Assembly (NCBI GenBank): GCA_947496695.1
Contig: CANMEI010000003.1
Span: forward strand, 124,001-188,000
Source of the DNA: an uncultured Cellulophaga sp.
GTDB taxonomy: Bacteria; Bacteroidota; Bacteroidia; Flavobacteriales; Flavobacteriaceae
DNA length: 64,000 bases
Reading direction: 5' to 3'
Part shown: positions 45,835 to 55,307 of the stretch, one piece after another
How positions within the stretch are numbered: position 1 is the stretch's first letter
Layout of the letters: every line of letters begins with the position of its first letter
Made by a program: the position numbers and the translations under genes
The notes under the pieces: generated by a model
The model's database searches: none
What the model was told of the DNA's origin: nothing
Seen by the model: the letters and a program-made list of their open reading frames with translations, nothing else

Positions 45835-48084
45835 ATGTTAAAGGAATATTTAAAAGCCATTACTTTATTTCTTAAAAGTTCTAACCTGTATAGAGGTATA
45901 GTACAAACTACAGCTGTAATTACTCCACTTATAACTTTTTATTTTTTTAGCGATATTTCATACGCTATACCAATAGCCATAGGTGTTTTTTTAAATGCCC
46001 CAAGTAATATTCCTGGTACACTTAAAAGAAAAGCATCAACAACTTTAGTAAGCATTCTACTTACCATGTTAGTCACTTTACTTGTTTCTTTTTCAAGAAT
46101 TCATTTTGCATTTTTAATAATTACTTTAGGCATACTTTCTTTCTTTATTTCTTTAATTTCAGCTTATGGATTTAGGGGATCATTAATTGCTTTCTCAGGA
46201 TTATTAGCTATTGTACTAAGTCTGGCAAATAAAGTTTCTGGGATAGATATTTGGATACATACAGGATTAATTGGCATTGGTGGCTTATGGTTTTTAGTTG
46301 TCGTTTTTATTTCTCACTGGATAGCACCTAAAAAGGATGAAGATCAATTAATTTCAGAAACTTTATATTTAACAGGGCAATATTTAAAAATTAGAGGAAA
46401 GCTCCTTTTAAAAAAGACACAACGTGATAAATTATTAGTTGAAATACTAAAAATTCAAACACAACTTAATGAAAAGCACGAAGTATTAAGAGAATTACTT
46501 TTGAGTGAAAGAACAAAAACTGGTCGTTCACATTTTGATGAAAAAAGAGTTCTTATTTTTATTGCGCTTATTGACATTCTTGAACTTGCATTAGCAAACA
46601 CAATTGATTATACAAAAATTGATGCAATTGTAAATGATAAAAATTTACTTAAAGAGTTTAAAAAATTAAACCTAACAATGGGTAAACACCTACAAGTGTT
46701 ATCTGAAAAATTAATAAACAAGAAAAAAGTACAAAGCAAAACTGAACTTTTAGATGGTTTAGCTAACGTTGAAAAATCAATAGAAAAATACAAAAAATCA
46801 ACTAATATTTCTCAGCGCCGAGAAGCAATAATTATACTTCGAAATTTACTAGATTATCAAGCACAACAAATAGCAAAAGTACGCTCTATAAGGCGCGTAA
46901 TGAACAATGTTAATGGCGCCAAAAAAGTAAAACTAAAAAGCAATGAAGCCGCCCAATTTATTACTCCCGAAGAATATAATCTTCAAATTTTAGCTGAACA
47001 TTTTACAATAAACTCCCCTATTTTTAGACATGCATTACGCTTATCTATTACTGTTTTATTCGGTTTTTTATTTGGGACAATAGTAGGTGTTAAAAACCCG
47101 TATTGGATTGTATTGACATTAATTGTATTAATGAGACCTAGTTATGGCCTTACCAAAGAGCGTTCAATAAATAGAATTATAGGCACTTTAATTGGTGCTG
47201 CATTTGCAACATTAATTATACTTATTACGTCAAACACTATAGTGTACATGATATTAGCAACACTATCATTAACTATAGCTCTAGGCTTATTACAACAAAG
47301 CTATAGGTCTGCCGCCGCATTTATTACCATAAATGTAATTTTTATTTACACTTTAATAGAACCAAATAATTTAGCTGTAATTCAGTTTAGGGTTATTGAT
47401 ACAGCTATTGGTGCTGCTCTTGCTGTTTTAGCTAATTATTTAATATGGCCTACTTGGGAATTTATGAACCTCAACCCCATTATTATTGAAACTATTAAAA
47501 AAAATAAAGCATATTTATTGGCTATAAAAGAAATTTACCACACCAAACAAATAAACAATTTATCATACAAAGTGCCCCGAAAAGAAGCCTTTTTAGCCAT
47601 TAGCAATTTAAACGCTGCTTTTCAAAGAATGACTCAAGACCCAAAGTCAAAACAAAAAGAAATGGGGCTTATTTATGAAATGGTTACACTTAACAATACG
47701 TTCGTATCTGCATTAGCATCTATGGGTAGTTTTATTCAAAGTCATGAAACTACTTCTTCAAGTGAAAATTTTGATGCATTTATAATGCACATAGAAAATC
47801 AATTAGAAAATACCGAAGCACAGCTAAATAAAGATAAAACCGCTATAATTAAAGAGCATTTAAATATCGATACCGCACAAAAAGCACTTAAATATTCGTA
47901 CACAAAATTATCTAAAATTAGAGACAAAGAGATAAAAGAAGGCAAAACTGTTATTGATAAAAAAATGCGCCTCCATTTGCAAGAAGCGCATTTAATTCAA
48001 ACACAGTTAAATTGGTTAAAAGTATTATCCGAAGACATTAATAGAACTACAAAAAAGTATACTAAAATGTTTGCTCATAAATAA
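45835..48084 (+). CDS. FUSC-family (YccS/YhfK-like) inner-membrane protein
   Basis: A 749-residue membrane protein with two blocks of about five to six helices each, around residues 20-160 and 390-540. They are separated by a 200-residue hydrophilic helical region and followed by a long cytoplasmic coiled C-terminus. The second block contains NPYWIVLTLIVLMRPSYGLTKERSINRIIGTLIGA-type sequence (VLMRPSYGLTKERS), the signature of fusaric-acid-resistance/YccS proteins. These are proposed aromatic acid or drug exporters; no partner genes for a tripartite pump are nearby. Its stop is 1 bp from the convergent amidohydrolase gene. Confidence 0.9.
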   Translation: MLKEYLKAITLFLKSSNLYRGIVQTTAVITPLITFYFFSDISYAIPIAIGVFLNAPSNIPGTLKRKASTTLVSILLTMLVTLLVSFSRIHFAFLIITLGILSFFISLISAYGFRGSLIAFSGLLAIVLSLANKVSGIDIWIHTGLIGIGGLWFLVVVFISHWIAPKKDEDQLISETLYLTGQYLKIRGKLLLKKTQRDKLLVEILKIQTQLNEKHEVLRELLLSERTKTGRSHFDEKRVLIFIALIDILELALANTIDYTKIDAIVNDKNLLKEFKKLNLTMGKHLQVLSEKLINKKKVQSKTELLDGLANVEKSIEKYKKSTNISQRREAIIILRNLLDYQAQQIAKVRSIRRVMNNVNGAKKVKLKSNEAAQFITPEEYNLQILAEHFTINSPIFRHALRLSITVLFGFLFGTIVGVKNPYWIVLTLIVLMRPSYGLTKERSINRIIGTLIGAAFATLIILITSNTIVYMILATLSLTIALGLLQQSYRSAAAFITINVIFIYTLIEPNNLAVIQFRVIDTAIGAALAVLANYLIWPTWEFMNLNPIIIETIKKNKAYLLAIKEIYHTKQINNLSYKVPRKEAFLAISNLNAAFQRMTQDPKSKQKEMGLIYEMVTLNNTFVSALASMGSFIQSHETTSSSENFDAFIMHIENQLENTEAQLNKDKTAIIKEHLNIDTAQKALKYSYTKLSKIRDKEIKEGKTVIDKKMRLHLQEAHLIQTQLNWLKVLSEDINRTTKKYTKMFAHK

Positions 48085-48085
48085 A

Positions 48086-49705
48086 TTATTTCACCTTTTC
48101 ACCTGAGATATATACTTTTTCTGCTTTCACATGTGCAATTTCTTCCTCAGGAATTACCATAATATCTTTATCTAAAATGGTAAAATCAGCTAGTTTACCA
48201 ACTTCAATACTTCCTTTTTCATCTTCTTCAAAATTACTATAGGCCGCCCAAATTGTCATTCCTTTTAGTGTTTCTTCTCTAGTTAAAGCGTCTTTAGACT
48301 GAAAACCTCCTTCAGGGTAATTTTCTGTATCTTTTCTAGCAACAGCAGCATGAAAAGTTAAAAAAGGGCTTACTTGTTCTACAGGAAAATCTGTTCCTAA
48401 TGCAATCATGCCTGACTTAATTAAAAGAGTTTTAAAAGCATAGGCTCCAGGCATTCTATCTTCCCCTAACCTATCTTCTGCCCAATACATATCGCTTGTT
48501 GCATGTGTTGGCTGAACTGATGGAATAATCCTATCTTTAAAATAATCAAAATCTGGTGTGTCTAAAATTTGAGCATGCTCAACCTTCCATCTTCTATCTT
48601 TTTTACCTTTTAAAGCATTTTTATACGCTCTTAAAACCACTACATTTGCCGAATCACCAATAGCATGCGTATTCATTTGATAATCTGTATTAGCTATTCT
48701 GTTTGCTAAACTTTCTATTTCATCAACAGGAGTAACCATTGCCCCAAAGTGATTTTCATGATCTGAATATGGTTTTTTTAAAACAGCACCTCTTGACCCC
48801 AAAGCACCATCACCATAAACTTTAATTGATCGCACGTTCAGTTTCTCAGTCTTAATTACTCCTTTGTTTAAAAAATAATCTAGGTTCTCAGGGTAGTTTG
48901 ATACCATAGCATAAATACGAATTTTTATATCTCCAGTTTGTTGCAAACTATCTATTAATTCAATAGTTTCTCTTGACAATCCTGCATCATTAACTGTAGT
49001 CAATCCGTTTTCTATAGAAATTCGTTCAGCATCTTTTAAAGCTTGAATCATTGTTTTTTTGGAAGGCTCAGGTATTACAGCATCTACAAGCTCCATTGGA
49101 CCATCAATAATAATACCTGATAATTGACCATCTAGTTTATGAATTTCCCCTCCAACAGCAGGAGTTTCTAATGTAATACCAGCCAAGTCTAATGCTTTTT
49201 GATTCACTAAATAAGCATGACCGTCAATTCGTTCAATAACTATTGGTGTATCAGGATAAATTGAATCTAATTTCTCCTTTGTCGGAAATTCTTTTACCTC
49301 CCAATCATTTTGATCCCATCCACGGCCGTATATAAATTCTTTCTGATTCTTTTTTTGAAAAGTCACAATACTATCTACTACTTCAGTAAAACTTTGTGTA
49401 CCTACTAAGTTAACAGCTTGTTGATTTAAACCTAGTCTATAAAAATGACAATGAGCATCTATTAAACCAGGAACTATTGTTTTACCATTGGCATCAAGCT
49501 TATCTGATGCCTCATATTTTTTTAACAATTCATCGCTAGTACCAACCGCAACAAAATTGCCATCTTTTACAGCAAATGCTTCGGTTTTTAAAAACTCACT
49601 ATCAACCGTATAAACATTTGCATTTACTACAATTAAATCTACTTTTTCTTTAGGTGTTTCACAAGCCACAAGGCAAACAGCTATTGCTATTATTAGTTTT
49701 TTCAT
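48086..49705 (-). CDS. YtcJ-like metal-dependent amidohydrolase, lipoprotein
   Basis: A 539-residue amidohydrolase of the YtcJ/imidazolonepropionase-like group. The N-terminus is a lipoprotein signal with lipobox LVAC, so unlike cytoplasmic relatives it is exported and membrane-anchored. The metal motif GLIDAHCHFY (HxH near residues 86-88), the Lys/Glu region with IKVYGDGALGSRGAVL, the histidine positions MNTHAIGDSAN and VEHAQI, and the final Asp in ALGTDFPVE are all present. This indicates a working binuclear or mononuclear metal site. The substrate is unknown, probably an N-acyl or cyclic amide taken from the environment. It is divergent from the ABC-F gene. Confidence 0.9.
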   Translation of the reverse strand: MKKLIIAIAVCLVACETPKEKVDLIVVNANVYTVDSEFLKTEAFAVKDGNFVAVGTSDELLKKYEASDKLDANGKTIVPGLIDAHCHFYRLGLNQQAVNLVGTQSFTEVVDSIVTFQKKNQKEFIYGRGWDQNDWEVKEFPTKEKLDSIYPDTPIVIERIDGHAYLVNQKALDLAGITLETPAVGGEIHKLDGQLSGIIIDGPMELVDAVIPEPSKKTMIQALKDAERISIENGLTTVNDAGLSRETIELIDSLQQTGDIKIRIYAMVSNYPENLDYFLNKGVIKTEKLNVRSIKVYGDGALGSRGAVLKKPYSDHENHFGAMVTPVDEIESLANRIANTDYQMNTHAIGDSANVVVLRAYKNALKGKKDRRWKVEHAQILDTPDFDYFKDRIIPSVQPTHATSDMYWAEDRLGEDRMPGAYAFKTLLIKSGMIALGTDFPVEQVSPFLTFHAAVARKDTENYPEGGFQSKDALTREETLKGMTIWAAYSNFEEDEKGSIEVGKLADFTILDKDIMVIPEEEIAHVKAEKVYISGEKVK

Positions 49706-49847
49706 TAATAGAATTGGTCTTTTATTACTGAATATTTATCAGTACAAATTACAATAAGTAAGTAATACTTGCAATATCGATTTTAGAACTAGAACAACAG
49801 CATTTATAAAAGCTTTTAATTAAGTTTGCAATTCTAAAATTTCAAAT

Positions 49848-51485
49848 ATGATTTCTGTAGATAATATTGCGGTAGAATTTAGTGGCGACACACTTTTTAG
49901 TGATGTTTCATTTGTAATAAACGAAACAGACAAGATTGCCTTAATGGGTAAAAATGGAGCTGGAAAATCTACTATGATGAAAATTATCGCAGGAGTTCAA
50001 AAAGCAACTCGTGGTAACATCCGTTTCCCGAAAGAAGCAGTTATTGCTTACCTACCGCAACACTTATTAACAGAAGATAATTGTACTGTTTTTGAAGAAG
50101 CTTCTAAAGCTTTTGCTCAAGTTTTTGAGATGAAAGACGAAATGGATAAGCTGAATAAAGAATTAGAAACCAGAACAGATTACGAATCTGATGATTACAT
50201 GAAACTTATTCAAAGAGTTTCTGATTTAGGTGAAAAATATTATGCTTTAGAAGATATTAACTATGAAGCTGAAGTTGAAAAAGCATTAGGCGGATTAGGT
50301 TTTAAACGTGAAGATTTTCACAGGCAAACAAGTGAGTTCAGTGGTGGTTGGCGTATGCGTATTGAGCTTACCAAAATACTATTACAAAAACCTGATTTAA
50401 TTTTATTAGATGAGCCAACAAACCACGTAGATATAGAGTCGGTTATATGGCTTGAAGATTTTTTATTAAATAAAGCCAAAGCTGTAGTTGTAATCTCTCA
50501 CGATAAAACATTTATTGATAATATTACAAACCGTACTATTGAGGTAACTATGGGGCGTATTTATGACTACAAAGCTAACTACTCGCATTATTTACAATTA
50601 CGTGAAGAACGCCGTAGCCATCAAATAAAAGCCTATCAAGAACAACAAAAATTTATTGCCGATAATCAAGCATTTATAGATCGTTTTAAAGGTACTTACT
50701 CTAAAACAAACCAAGTAACTTCTCGCGAACGTATGCTTGAAAAATTAGAAATTATTGAGATTGATGAAGTAGATAATTCCTCATTAAGATTGAAATTCCC
50801 TCCTGCGCAACGTTCTGGCGATTACCCAGTAACTGCAACAGATTTATCTAAAAAATATGGCGAGCACATTGTATTTAAAAATGCAAATATGAGTATTTCT
50901 CGTGGTGAAAAAGTTTCATTTGTTGGTAGAAATGGTGAAGGAAAATCTACCATGATAAAAGCGATTATGGGTGAAATTACTTTTGATGGAAAATGTGAAC
51001 TTGGCCATAACGTTAAAGTAGGCTATTTTGCTCAAAATCAAGCATCACTTTTAGATCCAGATTTAACTGTTTTTCAAACGGTAGATGAAGTTGCCAAAGG
51101 TGATATCAGAACCCAAATAAAAAATATACTGGGAAGGTTTATGTTTGGCGGTGATGATGTTGAGAAAAAAGTAAGTGTACTTTCTGGTGGAGAAAAAACA
51201 AGATTAGCAATGGTTAAATTATTACTAGACCCTGTAAACTTATTAATACTTGATGAACCTACAAACCACTTAGATTTAAAATCTAAAGATGTATTAAAAG
51301 AAGCTCTTTTAGATTTTGACGGCACACTTATATTAGTATCACATGATAGAGACTTTTTACAAGGTTTATCTCAAAAAGTATTTGAATTTAAAGACAAACG
51401 TGTTATTGAGCATTTTGAAACCATAGATGCTTTCTTAAAAAGAAATCATATTGAAAATTTAAAAGAAATAGATTTAAAATCATAA
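49848..51485 (+). CDS. ABC-F family ATPase (ribosome-associated)
   Basis: A 545-residue protein with two complete ABC ATPase domains and no membrane segment. Walker A motifs are GKNGAGKST (about residues 35-43) and GRNGEGKST (about 364-372). Signatures are FSGGWRMR and LSGGEKTR, and both Walker B motifs end in LDEPTNHVD or LDEPTNHLD with catalytic Glu. The linker between them (about 235-320) is the charged helical P-site tRNA interaction motif of ABC-F proteins. These act on the ribosome to relieve stalling or antibiotic action. The YbiT/EttA-like subclass is possible; I cannot name it exactly. TAAGTTTG at 49821-49828 could be its -7 promoter box. Confidence 0.93.
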   Translation: MISVDNIAVEFSGDTLFSDVSFVINETDKIALMGKNGAGKSTMMKIIAGVQKATRGNIRFPKEAVIAYLPQHLLTEDNCTVFEEASKAFAQVFEMKDEMDKLNKELETRTDYESDDYMKLIQRVSDLGEKYYALEDINYEAEVEKALGGLGFKREDFHRQTSEFSGGWRMRIELTKILLQKPDLILLDEPTNHVDIESVIWLEDFLLNKAKAVVVISHDKTFIDNITNRTIEVTMGRIYDYKANYSHYLQLREERRSHQIKAYQEQQKFIADNQAFIDRFKGTYSKTNQVTSRERMLEKLEIIEIDEVDNSSLRLKFPPAQRSGDYPVTATDLSKKYGEHIVFKNANMSISRGEKVSFVGRNGEGKSTMIKAIMGEITFDGKCELGHNVKVGYFAQNQASLLDPDLTVFQTVDEVAKGDIRTQIKNILGRFMFGGDDVEKKVSVLSGGEKTRLAMVKLLLDPVNLLILDEPTNHLDLKSKDVLKEALLDFDGTLILVSHDRDFLQGLSQKVFEFKDKRVIEHFETIDAFLKRNHIENLKEIDLKS

Positions 51486-51489
51486 CTAA

Positions 51490-52098
51490 TTAAGCACAAT
51501 TCTCATATCCTTTAGGAAAAGGACGATATGCATAATATTGTAACACTTCTTCTATAGCTAATTTTAATGCTTTATTAATAGGTACTATAATATTACCTAA
51601 TCTAAAATCTATTTGAGAAAGGTTCATGTAATAATCTGTAAATATTGGCACATATAAACCTTCAGCCATTGCTATTTTTGTAGCCTCATATTGCTCTGCC
51701 TGCCCTTCTTTAATAATTTTACAAGTAGCCAAACGCATTTCTCCGAACTTATCTCTAGTAGCACCGTAACCAAATAAACGGCAAATTAAACCTCTATATT
51801 GATAGTCACTACATTTACCATTATCACTATTCACAATTGAAAGCGGTTGATAAATATGACAAACTGGACTTGAATTACCATTTAATTCATCCAGTGTTTT
51901 TAAAGCCGTACCATTTAAAAATAAATGAAAAGCCCATGGCAGAAACTCTAATGGAGAAGCATCAACAGTTGCATAAGTACAACATTTTCCACATCCCGCT
52001 TTACAATGTAAATTTGATTTTGATTGAAAAGTTGCAATTTCTTTGTCTAGACCTGCATACAAAATATCAACAGCATTAACTCTCTTTTCTATAGACAT
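51490..52098 (-). CDS. YkgJ-family cysteine-cluster protein
   Basis: A 202-residue cytoplasmic protein that probably binds zinc or an iron-sulfur cluster. The N-terminal cluster CKAGCGKCC (about residues 33-41) and later cysteines in CHIYQ, CSDYQ, ICRLFGYG and CKII form the YkgJ/CxxCxxCC pattern. RGLICRLFGYGATR corresponds to the family's conserved R-P-xx-CRxFG region. No enzymatic activity is assigned to this family. The gene is convergent with the ABC-F gene with only 4 bp between stops. Confidence 0.88.
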   Translation of the reverse strand: MSIEKRVNAVDILYAGLDKEIATFQSKSNLHCKAGCGKCCTYATVDASPLEFLPWAFHLFLNGTALKTLDELNGNSSPVCHIYQPLSIVNSDNGKCSDYQYRGLICRLFGYGATRDKFGEMRLATCKIIKEGQAEQYEATKIAMAEGLYVPIFTDYYMNLSQIDFRLGNIIVPINKALKLAIEEVLQYYAYRPFPKGYENCA

Positions 52099-52189
52099 TT
52101 AAGGGTATATATATCTTAACGAAAGTACGCTAAATAGCAATCCCTTGTACATTTATTTATAAAGGTTTAGCAATTAAATAAATTGAACC

Positions 52190-53278
52190 TTAATCTTCAT
52201 AATAATTATTTGCAAAATTACTATTATCAGGTTTTGAAATCATAAATTCTACTCTACGATTTTTAGATCTTAAAACCTCTTCTTCATTACTAACTACAGG
52301 TTTTCTAAAGCCAAAACCTTTCCATGTAATACGATTTTTATTTAATCCTGATTTTACTAAAAACTTAGCAACTGTGGCAGCTCTTTTATCTGACAAATCA
52401 TCATTATATTCTTTTGTACCCATAGCATCAGTATGCCCGTATAAATGGATATTTAATTTAGGATTTTTTTTAAGGAAAAATACTAAATCTGTCAATTGTT
52501 GATTGTAATTAATTTCAATATTGGTTTCATCAAAATCAAAAAGCAAATCATTTATAACATATATTTGGTTTTGATTGTACGAAGGAATTAAACTAACCGA
52601 AACCATATCAATAAAATAATAAGCTGATTTCCGAGAAGCTTTTTTCACCTCTTGCTTAAAAGTATTTTCATCACTATTAAAATTACCTAAGGTTAAAAAA
52701 CTCTCTTCTCCTTGAGCAAGTATTGTAGTTGAAACTTCTACCCAATTATCAGTATCTGTTAAGTACTTTTTTAAAGGTATTCTTTTATAGTTGACGTTAG
52801 AGTTATTATTAAAATACCTAACATCTAAATGCTTTGAAGTATTTAAACTCAACTTACTTTTGGTAAGCAAAACATCAAACTCTTTAATTGCAAACTCAAC
52901 ATTTTCAGCCAAGTTTACCATAAAAGATACTTTATACAATTTATCTTTTTCTAGAGGTTTTTTTAATTCGGCTGTAATATACTCCCGATAATCTTTTGGA
53001 GCATACAAGTACATACCTGCATATGCCGAACCATGATATGGTTTTTGTGAACCTATAAAGTTATCTTCTACAGGAAGTTCTGTACTGCATGTACTAAAGT
53101 AATCGGTAGTTCCTAAAGTAGGTTTGTGCCAATTTTTAGCATCAATATCTAAAGAACCAAATTTTTCAGGACATCTAAGATTCTCTTCAAAACTTGGGTT
53201 TTTTACTAAGTTTTGACCTTTTACTGAAAAATTAATAAACGCTAAAAACAAAAACACGATTTGGGAATAATGTTTCAT
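52190..53278 (-). CDS. OmpA-family protein with N-terminal surface-type domain
   Basis: A 362-residue exported protein. After the signal peptide, residues 22-230 form a beta-rich domain starting NLVKNPSFEENLRCPEKFG and WHKPTLGTTDYFSTCS. This pattern appears in flavobacterial surface and type IX-secreted proteins and looks like a galactose-binding jelly roll. Residues 245-350 are an OmpA C-terminal domain with YGHTDAMGTKEYNDDLSDKRA and WKGFGFRKPV, which binds peptidoglycan. The protein would tether an outer-membrane or periplasmic ligand to the wall. It lacks the eight-stranded OmpA barrel. It is monocistronic. Confidence 0.88.
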   Translation of the reverse strand: MKHYSQIVFLFLAFINFSVKGQNLVKNPSFEENLRCPEKFGSLDIDAKNWHKPTLGTTDYFSTCSTELPVEDNFIGSQKPYHGSAYAGMYLYAPKDYREYITAELKKPLEKDKLYKVSFMVNLAENVEFAIKEFDVLLTKSKLSLNTSKHLDVRYFNNNSNVNYKRIPLKKYLTDTDNWVEVSTTILAQGEESFLTLGNFNSDENTFKQEVKKASRKSAYYFIDMVSVSLIPSYNQNQIYVINDLLFDFDETNIEINYNQQLTDLVFFLKKNPKLNIHLYGHTDAMGTKEYNDDLSDKRAATVAKFLVKSGLNKNRITWKGFGFRKPVVSNEEEVLRSKNRRVEFMISKPDNSNFANNYYED

Positions 53279-53437
53279 TTAATTATTATTTTAATTTACA
53301 AATGCTAAATTAATCAATTTTTAACGAAATTTCTTACAATACAATATATAAAATAGCATTTTGTATAGATGAAATACCAAAATCATATGTTAAATAGTAT
53401 TTTTGAATAAAATTAACATTGTTAAACCTAAGTAAAA

Positions 53438-53481
53438 ACCACCACCTTTATCATAATTAAGCTTATGATAAAGGTGGTGGT
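53438..53481 (-). terminator. Strong intrinsic terminator of the TPR/barrel operon
   Basis: An 18-bp perfect stem (accaccacctttatcata with its complement, 8-nt loop) is followed on the minus strand by five T. It lies 46 bp after the stop of the barrel gene. Confidence 0.92.
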
Positions 53482-53527
53482 CATAATTTATAGTGTCAAA
53501 TAGTCTTTTTAATGATTCAAAAAAACA

Positions 53528-55282
53528 TTAAAAATCAAACTTATAAGTAGCTCCTGCTAATAATTGAAAACCTTGTACAGGGTAATTTGCCCAACGTAAG
53601 TAACCATTATTACCAATATTATTAGCTTTTGCAAAAATTGAAAGTTGTTCGTTAAACCTATATCCTAAATTTGCATTTATATCAAAATAACTACTTAAAG
53701 TTACTATTTCAGAAGGGTAATCTTCAATCTCAGTATCAGCAACCACTGTTGCTGCAATATCTTCACGCTCACCTACATAAAATATATTAACACCTGCAAA
53801 CCACTTTTCACCTATTTGATAATCGGCAAACAATGATCCTTTTACTTTTGGTAAATTCCAAGCAGGATTATCAGTTTCTGTATTATAAGTATAGGCCTCA
53901 GCACTTACACCTAAGGTAAAGTTTCTTCTAATATCAAGATTTAACTCACCAAATATTCCTAAAATTTTTATATCATCATAAAACACTTCAAATGAATTAC
54001 GGTATGTATACCCTTTTTCATCATCTCTAAACTCATTTAAAGGATTCCACTTGTATAAAGGACTCTTATTTTCAGTTTTATACGATGCTTTTGCATTATA
54101 ACTCAAGTTTGGCAATAACTGTCCTTTAATACCTACGTAGGCATTGTATTTTCTATCAGTAGGCTCAATACTTAATGTCGGAGATACATAAGGGTTTTCT
54201 TCTACAAAGCCATAAAAAGAATTTTGAACCAATTCTCCTTGAATTCCACCATAAGCAATTACAGTATCATCAACCAACCTATAACTTGCCGTAATATCTG
54301 GATAGATATAAAAATTACTGTCGCTATTTTCATTATCCATTCCAAAAACAACATTTACACCTAAATCCAAAGTTAAATCGTCACGTAATATTCTTATACT
54401 AGGTCCTACTCCTACTTGAAATAAGCTATAATCTATTCCTTCTGTATTCTCTACACTATTTACATCTGCATTTGCAAAACTACCCCCTAAATAATCTAGT
54501 TTAGCTTTGAAAGTTAAATTTTCATCTTGAATTGGAAATTGTGCTGTCCCATTTAAAACTACTCTATTTTCACCTGAACTTGTAGCATCCCAAAAACGAC
54601 GTATAAGTACGTCTGCACTTTCAAAATAAGCATCTTCTACATTAATATGACCTGCAATTTCTGCATTAAAATAATTCTGAGTCGGATCTATAGCATCAAC
54701 TTCTTCATCTGTATATAAACCTTCTGGCACTCCATACCAATTGTATAATTTGTGTTGTAAAACAAGATCTGTTCCCCAATCTAAATAACGATCTGTTTTT
54801 GAGTAGGAAGCTGCTAGTTTTGTGTTATAAAAAATATTTTTAAGTGCCATACTATCAATTGGCGCACGTGATGAATGGTGTGTTAAACCAATATCTAAAC
54901 GTTCTTCTCTACTTAAAGCTCTGCTTGTATATAAATCTGCCACTGCATTGTCATAAGTTCCAAAACCTAATGAGGCATAAGAATTATACAATATTGGAGG
55001 TGGAATTTTTTCTACTTTTGACGCTTTCCCTTTTGCTGGTGTAAAAGTTGAAGCTACAGGAACAGAATTAATACTGTAATTAATTGCTTTTTTCTTTAAA
55101 GCTATAGAATCGTTTAATACAGGTATTGATTTTATTTTAAAAACATCAGAAATTGTAGGTTTATAAGCCTTAACTACCGTTACTGTTTCTGTACCAATAC
55201 TGTCTTTTTCTTTATCTTGAGCTATTGCAGACTGTAAAAAGCCCAACAAAGCTAATGCGAATATTTTTATGTGCTTGTGCAT
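53528..55282 (-). CDS. Plug-less TonB-receptor-like outer-membrane beta barrel
   Basis: A 584-residue outer-membrane barrel. The ATG at 55282 begins a clean signal peptide (MHKHIKIFALALLGFLQSAIAQ) and was preferred to the one at 55300. A short periplasmic stretch (ETVTVVKAYKPTISDVFKI, resembling a TonB-box region) is followed by strands with GFGTYDNAVADLYTSR near residue 105, many alternating aromatic strands and a final strand ending LLAGATYKFDF. The plug domain of true TonB receptors is absent. Its gene lies 25 bp downstream of a large TPR gene and they share a terminator, so the two proteins probably form one complex. Confidence 0.82.
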   Translation of the reverse strand: MHKHIKIFALALLGFLQSAIAQDKEKDSIGTETVTVVKAYKPTISDVFKIKSIPVLNDSIALKKKAINYSINSVPVASTFTPAKGKASKVEKIPPPILYNSYASLGFGTYDNAVADLYTSRALSREERLDIGLTHHSSRAPIDSMALKNIFYNTKLAASYSKTDRYLDWGTDLVLQHKLYNWYGVPEGLYTDEEVDAIDPTQNYFNAEIAGHINVEDAYFESADVLIRRFWDATSSGENRVVLNGTAQFPIQDENLTFKAKLDYLGGSFANADVNSVENTEGIDYSLFQVGVGPSIRILRDDLTLDLGVNVVFGMDNENSDSNFYIYPDITASYRLVDDTVIAYGGIQGELVQNSFYGFVEENPYVSPTLSIEPTDRKYNAYVGIKGQLLPNLSYNAKASYKTENKSPLYKWNPLNEFRDDEKGYTYRNSFEVFYDDIKILGIFGELNLDIRRNFTLGVSAEAYTYNTETDNPAWNLPKVKGSLFADYQIGEKWFAGVNIFYVGEREDIAATVVADTEIEDYPSEIVTLSSYFDINANLGYRFNEQLSIFAKANNIGNNGYLRWANYPVQGFQLLAGATYKFDF

Positions 55283-55307
55283 ATAGTGTCTCTTTTGCAA
55301 CGTGATT

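Noticed and set aside
48086-49705. Imidazolonepropionase or urease-type enzyme
   Set aside because: The lipobox, the GDGALGSRGA region and total length fit YtcJ-like amidohydrolases; no histidine-degradation or urease genes are nearby.
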